A stretch of 33,383 nucleotides of DNA from Bacilli bacterium (GTDB lineage: Bacteria > Bacillota_I > Bacilli_A > Izemoplasmatales > Hujiaoplasmataceae): positions 1 through 33,383 of the forward strand of contig JAFGQH010000020.1 of the NCBI GenBank assembly GCA_016935815.1. Direction: 5' to 3'. Below are positions 24,161 through 31,735 of this stretch, in pieces. The translations under genes were made by a program, and so were the position numbers. How positions within the stretch are numbered: position 1 is the first letter of the stretch; every line of letters starts with the position of its first letter. The notes beneath the pieces were generated by a model. It saw only the letters and a program-made list of their open reading frames with translations, was not told the DNA's origin and did not search any database.

Positions 24161-24183
24161 AAAAAAAGGATGCATTCGCATCC
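24161..24183 (-). terminator. Terminator after the cupin gene
   Basis: Stem GGATGC / GCATCC (24168-24173 with 24178-24183), loop of four, followed by T7 on the minus strand (24161-24167). About 170 bases between here and 23989 carry no gene or motif that I can support. Confidence 0.82.
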
Positions 24184-24186
24184 CGT

Positions 24187-24552
24187 TTATTTCAATTGAT
24201 CTTCAATCGTTTTGGAGTGTTCGGTGATCACGTCACCGGTATGTAACGTTTCCTTCTTTTCAATCAACAAGACCCAACACTCCTGTTTTGCCAATGGTGA
24301 ATGGCGAATCCCTTTTTTCACGACATAGTATTCCCCTTGATTCAGATGAATGATTTCTGCTTCCAGTTGGATTTCCAGATGTCCTTTTACGATGTAGAAC
24401 ATTTCATCTTCATGTTCATGGGTATGCCAGACAAAATCGCCTTTCAACTTGGCGATTTTGATATAATCATCATTTACTTCTGCGATGATTTTCGGTGACC
24501 AATATTCCGTTATCTGATCAAATAACTCTTTGATATTTCCAAAATCCTTCAT
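24187..24552 (-). CDS. Cupin-fold protein
   Basis: 121 residues forming a single small beta-barrel. The first cupin motif is seen as WHTHEHEDEMFYIVKGHLEI (42-61: H43/H45/H47 and E50 as possible metal ligands) and the second as IHLNQGEYYVVKKGIRHSPLA with H84. This matches mannose-6-phosphate isomerase-type cupins, which bind a divalent metal but have many functions. No catalytic role can be assigned. It lies 10 bases after the YwaF-like membrane protein gene and ends at a terminator, so the two form an operon. The ATG is preceded by AGGAAG. Confidence 0.88.
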   Translation of the reverse strand: MKDFGNIKELFDQITEYWSPKIIAEVNDDYIKIAKLKGDFVWHTHEHEDEMFYIVKGHLEIQLEAEIIHLNQGEYYVVKKGIRHSPLAKQECWVLLIEKKETLHTGDVITEHSKTIEDQLK

Positions 24553-24562
24553 AGTTTACTTC

Positions 24563-25291
24563 CTAATTCGGTGTCGTTTCGATCACAGGGTGTTTTTTGT
24601 GATACAGCCAAAACGGTAAAAACCAGATGAACATCATCGTTACTGCTGTCGCAATGACTCCCAACAAGTAGAGCAGATATCCTCCGCCTTCGAATATTTC
24701 GAATGGCGTTCCTTCGGAGTTCAACATGAACATCAGATTTCTCTGTGTCAGTTGACTGAAGAGAATCATCAAGGCTGTGATACCTATTAAGACAACAATA
24801 CTTTGTTTCAGGTTCTTCCAGGTCGGATACCATTTATAAACAAAGATCATATAGATATACATAAAGAAAAAGAACATATGACCGATCATGAATTGATAGA
24901 ACCGAAATCGGTCATAACTAAAGGCGATATCCGGAAACAAAACAGAAGCCATCGCTCCCCAGGTCCAGAAATAGCCGATTGCAAAGGTTGTCTTGTTTTT
25001 GAAAAACAAGGAATACATGCCAACAAACAAGGTATATGCGCATAATCCGATCGGCAGGACATCTGCCCAATCGGTAATACCGTTCCCTAGTTTCCAGGCA
25101 TAGAGAGAAAACTCCCAAAACAAAGCGAACAACGCCATCGATTTGGCGATTCTTCGTTCGTGCTTGTAATTCGCTATTTTATCACGGAATACATACAGCA
25201 AAACAATTCCTATCAGAATCAAGACAAACAACAAACAGTGCAGTAAAGAGAATGGTTCGAACACCACTCCCACATCATCGGAAAAGAACAT
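24563..25291 (-). CDS. YwaF-like (TIGR02206) integral membrane protein
   Basis: 242 residues with seven probable hydrophobic helices (about 15-35, 48-66, 78-97, 101-119, 130-152, 160-180, 205-230). The DVLPIGLCAYTLFVGM segment and overall size resemble proteins annotated YwaF/TIGR02206, whose function is unknown. A GGGGGTG site precedes the ATG. A separate promoter lies within the end of the flavodoxin gene, so it is probably transcribed with the cupin gene and partly also from upstream. The family call is from memory of its pattern. Confidence 0.78.
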   Translation of the reverse strand: MFFSDDVGVVFEPFSLLHCLLFVLILIGIVLLYVFRDKIANYKHERRIAKSMALFALFWEFSLYAWKLGNGITDWADVLPIGLCAYTLFVGMYSLFFKNKTTFAIGYFWTWGAMASVLFPDIAFSYDRFRFYQFMIGHMFFFFMYIYMIFVYKWYPTWKNLKQSIVVLIGITALMILFSQLTQRNLMFMLNSEGTPFEIFEGGGYLLYLLGVIATAVTMMFIWFLPFWLYHKKHPVIETTPN

Positions 25292-25312
25292 CTCGCACCC
25301 CCATTACGAAGT

Positions 25313-25341
25313 ATTATACTCTAAACAATGGTTTCGTTCAA
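25313..25341 (-). promoter_or_regulatory. Promoter of the YwaF-cupin operon, inside the flavodoxin gene end
   Basis: Minus-strand -35 TTGAAC (25336-25341), 17-base spacer, -10 TATAAT (25313-25318). The -35 lies in the flavodoxin coding region. Confidence 0.65.
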
Positions 25342-25791
25342 TGCCTTGACGTCTTCTTCCACCTGTTTCATGACCGATTCATACAACGGTCCTTCGCTTT
25401 CTTTGACAAAGTAATAGGTGTAGTCCATCGCTTTGATGGCTCCGCGTTTCACCAAAATCGATTGCATCTTCTCTGCCGCATAACCAAATCGGGCTGCCAG
25501 TTTGACGAGGACTTTGCTGCCGACTTCCGTAACGTCCATACGCGTATCAAATACCCAAAACTTCTTCGTCTTGTAATCCAGACTTTTCAAAGCTTTCTTT
25601 ACTTTTTTAGTCATATTGAAGGCTCTTGTCGGTGATCCGAAGATCACGAGATCTGATACATCGACTTTATCCTGTGTGATCAAATCCACTTTGATCAACT
25701 GGACATCGACATCATTCAATTTTTCTTCAATACTTTTGGCGACTTTTTGTGTATTTCCATAATAGCTGTCGTACACAATCAAAACTTTCAT
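25321..25791 (-). CDS. Flavodoxin-family protein
   Basis: 156 residues with a flavodoxin fold. The FMN phosphate loop is seen at the N-terminus as YDSYYGNTQKVAKSI (6-20), with the second flavin-loop FGSPTRAFNM around residues 51-60, and RMDVTEVGSKVLVKLAARFGY towards the C-terminus. It would carry one or two electrons as FMN, for example to photolyase or other flavoenzymes, but no partner is proven. The ATG follows an AGGGGTG site by five bases. It lies 20 bases downstream of the class II photolyase gene with no terminator between, so the two are likely co-transcribed. Confidence 0.9.
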   Translation of the reverse strand: MKVLIVYDSYYGNTQKVAKSIEEKLNDVDVQLIKVDLITQDKVDVSDLVIFGSPTRAFNMTKKVKKALKSLDYKTKKFWVFDTRMDVTEVGSKVLVKLAARFGYAAEKMQSILVKRGAIKAMDYTYYFVKESEGPLYESVMKQVEEDVKALNETIV

Positions 25792-25811
25792 AACAACACC
25801 CCTAACTATAT

Positions 25812-27050
25812 CTATTTTTTATTTATCGATTTTTCTTCTTCATTGATTTGTTTCACATACATTTCTATGTCGAATTTGCGTTTTAACCCGTTATCATTCA
25901 TATATCTTAGTTTCCCAAAGATCGGTCTTTCGATCCATGCTCTGTCATGTTTTCCAAAACACCATGCAACCCCGGTATATCCGTTTGGTGTGTTCCCATC
26001 CAGAAAATACTCGTTGTTGAGTTCGATGGCTAGGTTATAAGCAAACTCATAGGATGGTGACCATTCGATGATCTTCTTGGCCCAATACATTCGCATATAG
26101 GAATGCATTCTTCCGAATAAAACCATTTCTTTCATTGCCGCATTGAAATATGGGTCATGGGTTTTGAAATGGATGTAATCTTCTTTCTCATACAAATACG
26201 CTCTTGGATCATGAAGATGCATTTGCATGGTCTGATATGCCCAAGGATAAGTCATTCCATCGAACTTGTCATAGTTCTTGTTGAAGAGGACAAAATTATA
26301 GGCGAGTTCTCTTCTCACAATCAGCTCTTCCAGGAAACTCTCATAACCGGGTTTTTTTGTTTTCACAACGATATCGTAAATCACGTTTGGCGAGATAAAC
26401 CCATATTTTAGGTAGGGACTGAGTCCGGATCGATAATCCTTGGATGGATCGTTGGCATCTTCATAATGTATCAGTTTTTCTTCGATAAACTGATTCAAAA
26501 GATCAAAAGCAGCCTGTTCTCCGATATGAGTCTCTTCCTTCATCAAAACTAATGGTTGCAGCATGAGTCTCCAGATTTTATCCCGAATCGTTTTGGCGGA
26601 GTACTCCTCTTTATCTGTCACATCAAGAGCTGGTTGAAAGACATTCGAGTCTACTTCTAATACTGAAATTCCTTGATTTTTGGCGACTTCCACAATCTTA
26701 TGAACTTGAGAAAAATCTTCTCTTAGATAAGCTTTATCCAGTACAATACCACGATATTGCGACAATTCTTGAACCCATAAATCCTGCCAATCCAATCGTT
26801 TCACTTGATCTGACAAGAGACTTAATTTCTCTTCAAGGTCTTTGGTGTGGTTTGCGAAAAACTGTTGATTGCGTTTGGATGTTTCCAAAGGCTTCATGAT
26901 AAATACTATCAAATTCCCACCATGCTTTTCTTTGCGATTCAACGCTTCATACAGTGAGTAGTTGTTCCGGATTCGGAAGGATTTGTTCATGATGTAAAGG
27001 ATATTCTTATTTTTGTTTTCTGCATAATGCAATAGTCTCACACGGCCCAT
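25812..27050 (-). CDS. Class II CPD photolyase
   Basis: 412-residue DNA photolyase that uses FADH- and blue/near-UV light to split cyclobutane pyrimidine dimers. The N-terminal antenna-type domain starts ILYIMNKSFRIRNNYSLYEAL, as in class II enzymes. The C-terminal FAD/DNA-binding domain is diagnostic: MTYPWAYQTMQMHLHDP, MHSYMRMYWAKKIIEWS, NNEYFLDGNTPNGYTGVAW, FGKHDRAWIERPIFGKLRYM. Slightly shorter than the typical 450 residues, but no core motif is missing. An AAGGAG site lies six bases before the ATG. The flavodoxin gene follows after 20 bases. Its presence says the organism meets light, in line with the nearby heliorhodopsin. Confidence 0.95.
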   Translation of the reverse strand: MGRVRLLHYAENKNKNILYIMNKSFRIRNNYSLYEALNRKEKHGGNLIVFIMKPLETSKRNQQFFANHTKDLEEKLSLLSDQVKRLDWQDLWVQELSQYRGIVLDKAYLREDFSQVHKIVEVAKNQGISVLEVDSNVFQPALDVTDKEEYSAKTIRDKIWRLMLQPLVLMKEETHIGEQAAFDLLNQFIEEKLIHYEDANDPSKDYRSGLSPYLKYGFISPNVIYDIVVKTKKPGYESFLEELIVRRELAYNFVLFNKNYDKFDGMTYPWAYQTMQMHLHDPRAYLYEKEDYIHFKTHDPYFNAAMKEMVLFGRMHSYMRMYWAKKIIEWSPSYEFAYNLAIELNNEYFLDGNTPNGYTGVAWCFGKHDRAWIERPIFGKLRYMNDNGLKRKFDIEMYVKQINEEEKSINKK

Positions 27051-27080
27051 AGGATTCTCCTTTTTTATGATAGATATGCC

Positions 27081-27103
27081 AAAAAGCAGCTGATTGGCTG
27101 CTT
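27081..27103 (-). terminator. Terminator after the PadR-HAAS operon
   Basis: Stem AAGCAGC / GCTGCTT (27084-27090 with 27097-27103), six-base loop, T-tail on the minus strand. It overlaps the stop codon of the HAAS-domain gene. Confidence 0.75.
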
Positions 27104-28094
27104 ATTTGGATTGTACTTTTTTGAAATATGTGGATGCGATGTCACTAACCGCACCAAGGCCTGTCAAAACAGCTAAGACGGTAAATGCAACATGGATTCC
27201 ATTTTCAATGACATCTACTGATCCATCAACCAATGTTGCTATTTCCGTTAAAAACTCCGGATTCATCAGATTGGCTGAAGTCAAGAATACGATCGTCGCA
27301 ACTGCAGAAATAATTTTCGCCGCTCCATAGAAGGCATAAACCTTGAGATTCCAGCGTCTGACTGTCAATCGATATAGATCCTCTGCGATTGTAATCGCAA
27401 AGCAAACGACAAGTAGTGGCAACAAGGCATCGGTAGTTGCGTAATTAAAGATTGGATAACTTACTGTTAATTGTAAGTTTTCATCGAACCAGAATGCGGT
27501 AAATGTATGCGACCAAAACAGATATAGGAACAAGACTCCGAAAATCATGGAGAAAATCAGTGAAAATACCGTACCTGTTTTGGAGATCTCTTTATCTCCT
27601 TGTTTTGGAAGTTCTGGCAAAAATCGCAATTCAAATTTCCACGTTCCCTTCTTCGCTCCTTGTTCAATCGCAATAAAGATCAAGGTCACAACAGCGAATG
27701 CGCTGAATGCGGAATCGATTCCTCCGGCTATCGCTTTGAAGAAGACTTCGAAGATCTTACCGATCAAACCACTTGACTCCGGATTCAATACGGAATCAAT
27801 CAATGCGACAACAAATCCGATCGACGCCATGATGATGATAGCGATTTTCAATACCATCAGATAATCATCCATCCATTCCGGACCGATCAGGTAGCGTTCT
27901 TTGCCACGATATCCGTTTGCCATTTTTCTCGGATGACCGAGTGACAGCAATACTTCTTCGATTTCTTGATCTGTCGGGTTGTCTGACAACATGTCATCGA
28001 TATTCGCTCTTAGTTCTTTTTTGACTTCCTCTCGTTGTTTCTCCGGCAAGCGTCTTGTCACATCATAGATATAACGCTCTATCATTTGTTTCAT
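27102..28094 (-). CDS. HAAS-domain (DUF1700-like) membrane protein
   Basis: 330 residues. The N-terminal 65 or so are a helical HAAS-type domain (RYIYDVTRRLPEKQREEVKKEL, then a conserved LGHPRKMANGYRG), followed by five or six hydrophobic helices (about 80-105, 120-150, 175-195, 215-240, 255-280, 295-315). HAAS proteins are known to be encoded next to PadR regulators and are thought to modulate or sense at the membrane. The ATG overlaps the PadR TAA stop by one base (TAATG), so the two are coupled. It is the last gene before a terminator. The signal it senses is unknown. Confidence 0.83.
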   Translation of the reverse strand: MKQMIERYIYDVTRRLPEKQREEVKKELRANIDDMLSDNPTDQEIEEVLLSLGHPRKMANGYRGKERYLIGPEWMDDYLMVLKIAIIIMASIGFVVALIDSVLNPESSGLIGKIFEVFFKAIAGGIDSAFSAFAVVTLIFIAIEQGAKKGTWKFELRFLPELPKQGDKEISKTGTVFSLIFSMIFGVLFLYLFWSHTFTAFWFDENLQLTVSYPIFNYATTDALLPLLVVCFAITIAEDLYRLTVRRWNLKVYAFYGAAKIISAVATIVFLTSANLMNPEFLTEIATLVDGSVDVIENGIHVAFTVLAVLTGLGAVSDIASTYFKKVQSK

Positions 28095-28429
28095 TATCTT
28101 GTTCCCCCTATAAGTTTACTCATTTCATTGGTTATATCATTCCACTCTTCTAAGAGGAAATGATATAATTCATACCCTTCATCACTCAAAGTATAGTATT
28201 TTCTCGGCCTTGACTCCGTAGTATCCCATTCTGCCACAAGCAATCCTTGGGATTCCAGGCGTCTCATCAATGGATACAATGTCCCTGCTTCGATATTGAC
28301 TCCCTTGTCGATCAGTTTCTGTAACAAGGAGTATCCGTACTCTTTCTCAAACAACTGACTCAAGACAATCAAAATCTGCGTTCCCCTTCTGAGTTCTGTT
28401 TTGTAGGATTGGTATTGAGTTTGATCCAT
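28094..28429 (-). CDS. PadR-family transcriptional regulator
   Basis: 111 residues (using the ATG at 28427-28429, which stands eight bases after GAGG). The winged helix-turn-helix is clear: RRGTQILIVLSQLFEKEYGYSLLQKL, then VNIEAGTLYPLMRRLESQGLLVAEW, SRPRKYYTLSDEGYEL, with a short C-terminal dimerisation helix. A longer reading begins at TTG 28475-28477, but that TTG is part of the -35 hexamer and cannot be translated from this promoter. The promoter carries a palindrome between -35 and -10, probably the autoregulatory operator. Coupled to a HAAS-domain membrane protein. Confidence 0.93.
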   Translation of the reverse strand: MDQTQYQSYKTELRRGTQILIVLSQLFEKEYGYSLLQKLIDKGVNIEAGTLYPLMRRLESQGLLVAEWDTTESRPRKYYTLSDEGYELYHFLLEEWNDITNEMSKLIGGTR

Positions 28430-28447
28430 TTGCATCACCTCGATATC

Positions 28448-28477
28448 ATTATACTGTATGTCATACACTATTGTCAA
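28448..28477 (-). promoter_or_regulatory. Promoter of the PadR-HAAS operon
   Basis: Minus-strand -35 TTGACA (28472-28477), 18-base spacer, -10 TATAAT (28448-28453). The leader would be only about a dozen bases, starting around the ribosome binding site. Confidence 0.75.
28455..28467. promoter_or_regulatory. Candidate PadR operator
   Basis: TGTATG-T-CATACA, perfect six-base arms, exactly between the -35 and -10 hexamers; PadR proteins typically bind such dyads in their own promoter. Confidence 0.6.
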
Positions 28478-28524
28478 TACTTTATTATTATTTTTTTCAT
28501 TAGTTTGTATCTCGCACTATATAA

Positions 28525-28549
28525 AAAGAAAAAAGCACCTTACGGTGCT
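28525..28549 (-). terminator. Terminator after the FakAB-DUF1295-DUF2177 operon
   Basis: Stem AGCACC / GGTGCT (28534-28539 with 28544-28549), four-base loop, followed by TTTTTC and another T-run on the minus strand. Confidence 0.8.
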
Positions 28550-28572
28550 AATCAGTTTGAATTGAAAAGATA

Positions 28573-28971
28573 TTACCAGAATAACTGGTACAGATAATAG
28601 GTAGCTACTGAAATGACAGTTGATAATACACTTCCCCACGCCAAATCGACGATGGTGACAATGATCGGCCAATCCTTGACCGTAGCCAAGTTGGTCAAAT
28701 CATAGGTCGCATAGGTGATGAATCCGAACAACAGTCCACCGATAATAATCTTTGAGATACTCTGTGCATCAATGCCTGGTTGGATCACGAAGTAAACCAA
28801 ACCAACGATGAATACCAGATAAAAGATCAACGCTGCCACATAATTCGGTGTTTCTTTCATTAGGAAACCAAGGTGTTCTTTATAGAACTTGTTTGCAACA
28901 AACGTCAACCAGACTGCATCTACTGCTAAAAATACAACAAAAGCAACCAAATACATTTTTAAGAATGTCAT
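28573..28971 (-). CDS. DUF2177-family membrane protein
   Basis: 132 residues with four hydrophobic helices (about 5-23, 42-62, 70-90, 103-127). The VDAVWLTFVANKFYKEHLG start, GGLLFGFITYATYDLTNLATVKDWP centre and VDLAWGSVLST end match proteins annotated DUF2177; no biochemical function is known to me. It starts 13 bases after the DUF1295 gene with an AGGAGG site, and ends before a terminator, as the last gene of the FakAB operon. Association with a lipid-related operon suggests a membrane or lipid role (inference). Confidence 0.88.
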   Translation of the reverse strand: MTFLKMYLVAFVVFLAVDAVWLTFVANKFYKEHLGFLMKETPNYVAALIFYLVFIVGLVYFVIQPGIDAQSISKIIIGGLLFGFITYATYDLTNLATVKDWPIIVTIVDLAWGSVLSTVISVATYYLYQLFW

Positions 28972-28983
28972 TGTGAACCTCCT

Positions 28984-29736
28984 CTATTTTTTCAGGAACG
29001 GAATGAACGCACTGGTGTGTTTGGCATATTCATCCCATCCCGGATATTTACTCATGCGTTTTTCCAGCAATGGAACCCCGCTCACATATCGTAACAACAA
29101 GGTAATCGCAATCGGCGCTAGGACAAGATACCATGGACCTCCTGCAAGTAAGACTATCAACCAGATGCCCCACCAGATCACAGCTTCTCCGAAGTAATTT
29201 GGATGTCTGGTATATTTCCAAAGCCCAGTTTGAATCAAAGTACCCTTTTTGCTTTTGTCACTCACATGATTTCTGAGCTGTCTGTCTCCGACAACTTCAA
29301 AGAAGTATCCAACCAAAAAGACAAAGCCTCCAATCGCTACCCAAGGAGTAAGCGTCAAATCGTTGACATTGGCGTAGTTCACTGCCAAACCGACAACGAA
29401 CATGAAGAACCCTTGCAACATATAGACTTGCAATAAGGCTCTTGGAATAACGTATTTTCCCCATTCCTCCCGCCACTTCTTGTAGCGAAAATCCTCTTCT
29501 TTGAACAAGTTGCGTTTCAAAATGTGATAGAACAATCGCAGTCCCCATAAACTCACCAAAGCATTCACAAGGATTTTGATCCAGGTGACGCTACCGGACA
29601 GAATCATCAACAACCAGGCGACCACAACGAATCCAAGTCCCCAGCCGACATCGACGATACTGTTGTTTTTGAGAATTGTTCCTAAAAGAAAGAAAATCAG
29701 AAAATATCCTAAAATAATCAAAACCGCTGTTCCCAT
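28984..29736 (-). CDS. DUF1295 / steroid 5-alpha-reductase-like membrane enzyme
   Basis: About 250 residues with six or seven helices. The C-terminal KYTRHPNYFGEAVIWWGIWL (about 174-193) is the NADPH-binding signature shared by DUF1295, isoprenylcysteine methyltransferase-like and steroid 5-alpha-reductase-like proteins. It is probably an integral membrane reductase or methyltransferase acting on a lipid. Two consecutive ATGs occur (29737-29739 and 29734-29736). The second is better spaced from AGGAGG and I use it. It lies nine bases after the FakA-FakB fusion gene and 13 before the DUF2177 gene, so all three are one operon, pointing to acyl-lipid modification. Confidence 0.88.
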   Translation of the reverse strand: MGTAVLIILGYFLIFFLLGTILKNNSIVDVGWGLGFVVVAWLLMILSGSVTWIKILVNALVSLWGLRLFYHILKRNLFKEEDFRYKKWREEWGKYVIPRALLQVYMLQGFFMFVVGLAVNYANVNDLTLTPWVAIGGFVFLVGYFFEVVGDRQLRNHVSDKSKKGTLIQTGLWKYTRHPNYFGEAVIWWGIWLIVLLAGGPWYLVLAPIAITLLLRYVSGVPLLEKRMSKYPGWDEYAKHTSAFIPFLKK

Positions 29737-29745
29737 CATTTCCTC

Positions 29746-31515
29746 CTAATTGCGGATGTAACCGATCGCTACTGTTCCGATTCCGCTATGAATCGCAACC
29801 GCGCTCGATACTTCCGTGATGTATTCCGGACCGAAACCGATGATTTCGGTAAACATGGTTCTGTAAGTTTCTACCAATTCCTCATTCAAGCAATGAACCA
29901 AACCATAGGCTTTGATTCCTTGTGCCTGCATTTCTTTCTTGACGAGTTTGACGATGATTTTGGTAATGCCTTTTTTCGAGAATGCCATTCCATATGCCGC
30001 TCCGTGACCTTCTTTGTCCAAGGTCATGATCGGCCTCATTCTGATGAAGTTCCCAATCTTGCCGACGGCTTTGGGAACCCTGCCTCCCATCATCGCATAT
30101 TTGAAGGTATCCAAACAAACAAGAATGCTTGTTTTTTGTTTGTCGGCTTCGATCACTTGAACGACTTCATCCAATGACTTTCCTTCATTCAATAAATCGA
30201 CAGCTTGTTTGACAAGCAATCCTTCGGTGATCGAATTGTTCAAGGTATCGATCAAGCGGATCTTCTTTCCAGAATCGACATATGGTTTGATCGCTTCTTG
30301 CAGCACACCATGGGTGGCGCTTAATTTTGAAGCGACAGATAGAATCAGAATCTCTTCAAAACGAGTAGTCACTTTTTCTAATAGGTCGTGAATGCCTTTT
30401 AGAGTAGGTGTCGAAGTCGTTGGATATTCGGAAGCATTGTCTATGATATCAAACAATATCTCATTGTTGATCGTGAGTTTGTCGAAGTAATCGACACCTC
30501 CTGCATTCACACCCATTGGTAAGACAACAATATTGTTGTCATTGATATAGTCCTGTTTCAAATCCGCGATGGAATCGGTGATGACAAGAGTCTTTTGTTT
30601 GCTTTCATCCAAAGCGATATCCAAAATCATATTATCGACTTTTTGAGAGATGACTGTACCATATTTATTGAGTTCTACAAATACTTGATCCGGATGATTT
30701 GTGTGGATATGGATCCGGAAGATATTCAATCCTTTGGCGATAATCAAGGAATCTCCGTAAGTATCGAGTACTTTACGAAGTTCGGATTCATTCAAAACCT
30801 GTTCGGTTCTAACCAAACCTTCCGTACAATAACGGAAATTGACGGATTCATCGTGACGATGCGTGTCGTCCATTTCGATGGTTTCCGTGTTCATCGCTTC
30901 GAGGATCTCTTTATTATAATAGCTGTTGATTCCTTGCAAGAACAAAACAAAGCCAAAAGCACCGCTATCGACGACATTGTTCTTCTGAAGGATGGCAAGT
31001 CTTTGTTTGGTGAGTTCCAAACTCTGTTTGGCATGTTGAAAAGCCTGTTCAAAGACATGCTTGACATCATCAAACTTCTGTTTGACGATCTTAGCAAGGC
31101 TGGCAGCCCAGTCCTTGATCACCGTCAACATCGTTCCTTCCACAGGATTGGAAACGGATGCATAAGTGTAATTGACACTTGCATTCACCATTTCAGCGAA
31201 TTCTTCGATGGTCACTTCTTCTTTTCCACCCGAAGCGCTACGGAGTCCGTTGACAAACTGTGCGAAGATCACTCCACTATTGCCTCTGGCTCCATAAAGA
31301 GCAGATTCGCTGATGGTTTCCAATGCTCTGTGGAAAGAAGGATCTTTTTTCGCTTGTTTTGTGATTGCTTGCATCGTGGATGCTAAATTGTTTCCGGTAT
31401 CCGCGTCGGGAACAGGAAACACATTGATATCATTTAAGGTTTTTCGCATATTGACGATTTTGATTGTTCCATAGTGGAACATGTCATAAAGATCATATCC
31501 ATTGATTGTATTCAA
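29746..31515 (-). CDS. FakA-FakB-type fusion: DhaL/DAK2 fatty acid kinase domain joined to DegV
   Basis: About 589 residues. Residues 1-195 are a DhaL (DAK2) kinase domain with VFPVPDADTGNN (D37 and D39 are Mg-ATP ligands) and YGARGNSGVIFAQF; 220-295 match the FakA middle domain (YCTEGLVRTE, RIHIHTNHPDQV); from about 308 a complete DegV/FakB fatty-acid-binding domain follows (VITDSIADL, VLPMGV, TSTPT at 367-371, SVASKLSATHG, IDTLNN). FakA normally phosphorylates a fatty acid held by a separate FakB; here both are one chain, replacing the FakA C-terminal domain. The TTG at 31513-31515 stands 10 bases after AGAGG and is preferred. The upstream ATG at 31569 lies at or before the predicted transcript start. 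First gene of an operon with DUF1295 and DUF2177. Confidence 0.9.
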   Translation of the reverse strand: MNTINGYDLYDMFHYGTIKIVNMRKTLNDINVFPVPDADTGNNLASTMQAITKQAKKDPSFHRALETISESALYGARGNSGVIFAQFVNGLRSASGGKEEVTIEEFAEMVNASVNYTYASVSNPVEGTMLTVIKDWAASLAKIVKQKFDDVKHVFEQAFQHAKQSLELTKQRLAILQKNNVVDSGAFGFVLFLQGINSYYNKEILEAMNTETIEMDDTHRHDESVNFRYCTEGLVRTEQVLNESELRKVLDTYGDSLIIAKGLNIFRIHIHTNHPDQVFVELNKYGTVISQKVDNMILDIALDESKQKTLVITDSIADLKQDYINDNNIVVLPMGVNAGGVDYFDKLTINNEILFDIIDNASEYPTTSTPTLKGIHDLLEKVTTRFEEILILSVASKLSATHGVLQEAIKPYVDSGKKIRLIDTLNNSITEGLLVKQAVDLLNEGKSLDEVVQVIEADKQKTSILVCLDTFKYAMMGGRVPKAVGKIGNFIRMRPIMTLDKEGHGAAYGMAFSKKGITKIIVKLVKKEMQAQGIKAYGLVHCLNEELVETYRTMFTEIIGFGPEYITEVSSAVAIHSGIGTVAIGYIRN

Positions 31516-31573
31516 AACGGCACATCCTCTCAAAGTTGTATATTTCTTGACAACTACTATGTCTGACATAGAT

Positions 31574-31582
31574 ATTATATCA
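31574..31582 (-). promoter_or_regulatory. Extended -10 promoter of the FakAB fusion operon
   Basis: Minus-strand TGA-TATAAT (TATAAT at 31574-31579). No good -35. A 12-base palindrome CGAATCGATTCG (31583-31594) lies directly upstream. Confidence 0.55.
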
Positions 31583-31659
31583 CGAATCGATTCGAATGTG
31601 ATTTCGATTCCGTAATTTCATATCCATCCAGTAAATATTTTACTAAAAGTAAATAAAAT

Positions 31660-31679
31660 TTCAAGCAAATTGCTTTGAA
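31660..31679. promoter_or_regulatory. Imperfect inverted repeat at the heliorhodopsin -35 region
   Basis: TTCAAGCAA-A-TTGCTTTGAA: six perfect central pairs (AAGCAA/TTGCTT) and further outer pairs, overlapping the -35 hexamer; possible regulator site. Confidence 0.35.
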
Positions 31680-31702
31680 TTTCAAATCAAATAAGATATG
31701 CT
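31675..31702 (+). promoter_or_regulatory. Promoter of the heliorhodopsin gene
   Basis: -35 TTGAAT (31675-31680), 16-base spacer, -10 TATGCT (31697-31702). A GGAGGG site follows at 31723-31728. Confidence 0.5.
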
Positions 31703-31735
31703 ATTGTTGAAATCAAAATATAGGAGGGTTCAACT

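Noticed and set aside
28430-28477. Upstream TTG start for the PadR gene
   Set aside because: That TTG is the beginning of the TTGACA -35 element; the added residues would be encoded upstream of the transcript start.
30595-31386. A 263-codon plus-strand open frame opposite the FakAB fusion gene
   Set aside because: It is antisense to a strongly recognisable gene, has low-complexity Phe/Ile/Asp-rich composition typical of reverse-complement shadows, and no ribosome binding site.
31516-31569. ATG start at 31569 for the FakAB fusion
   Set aside because: It lies only five bases after the -10 hexamer, at or before the expected transcript start; the TTG at 31515 has a proper ribosome binding site and matches the usual FakA N-terminus.
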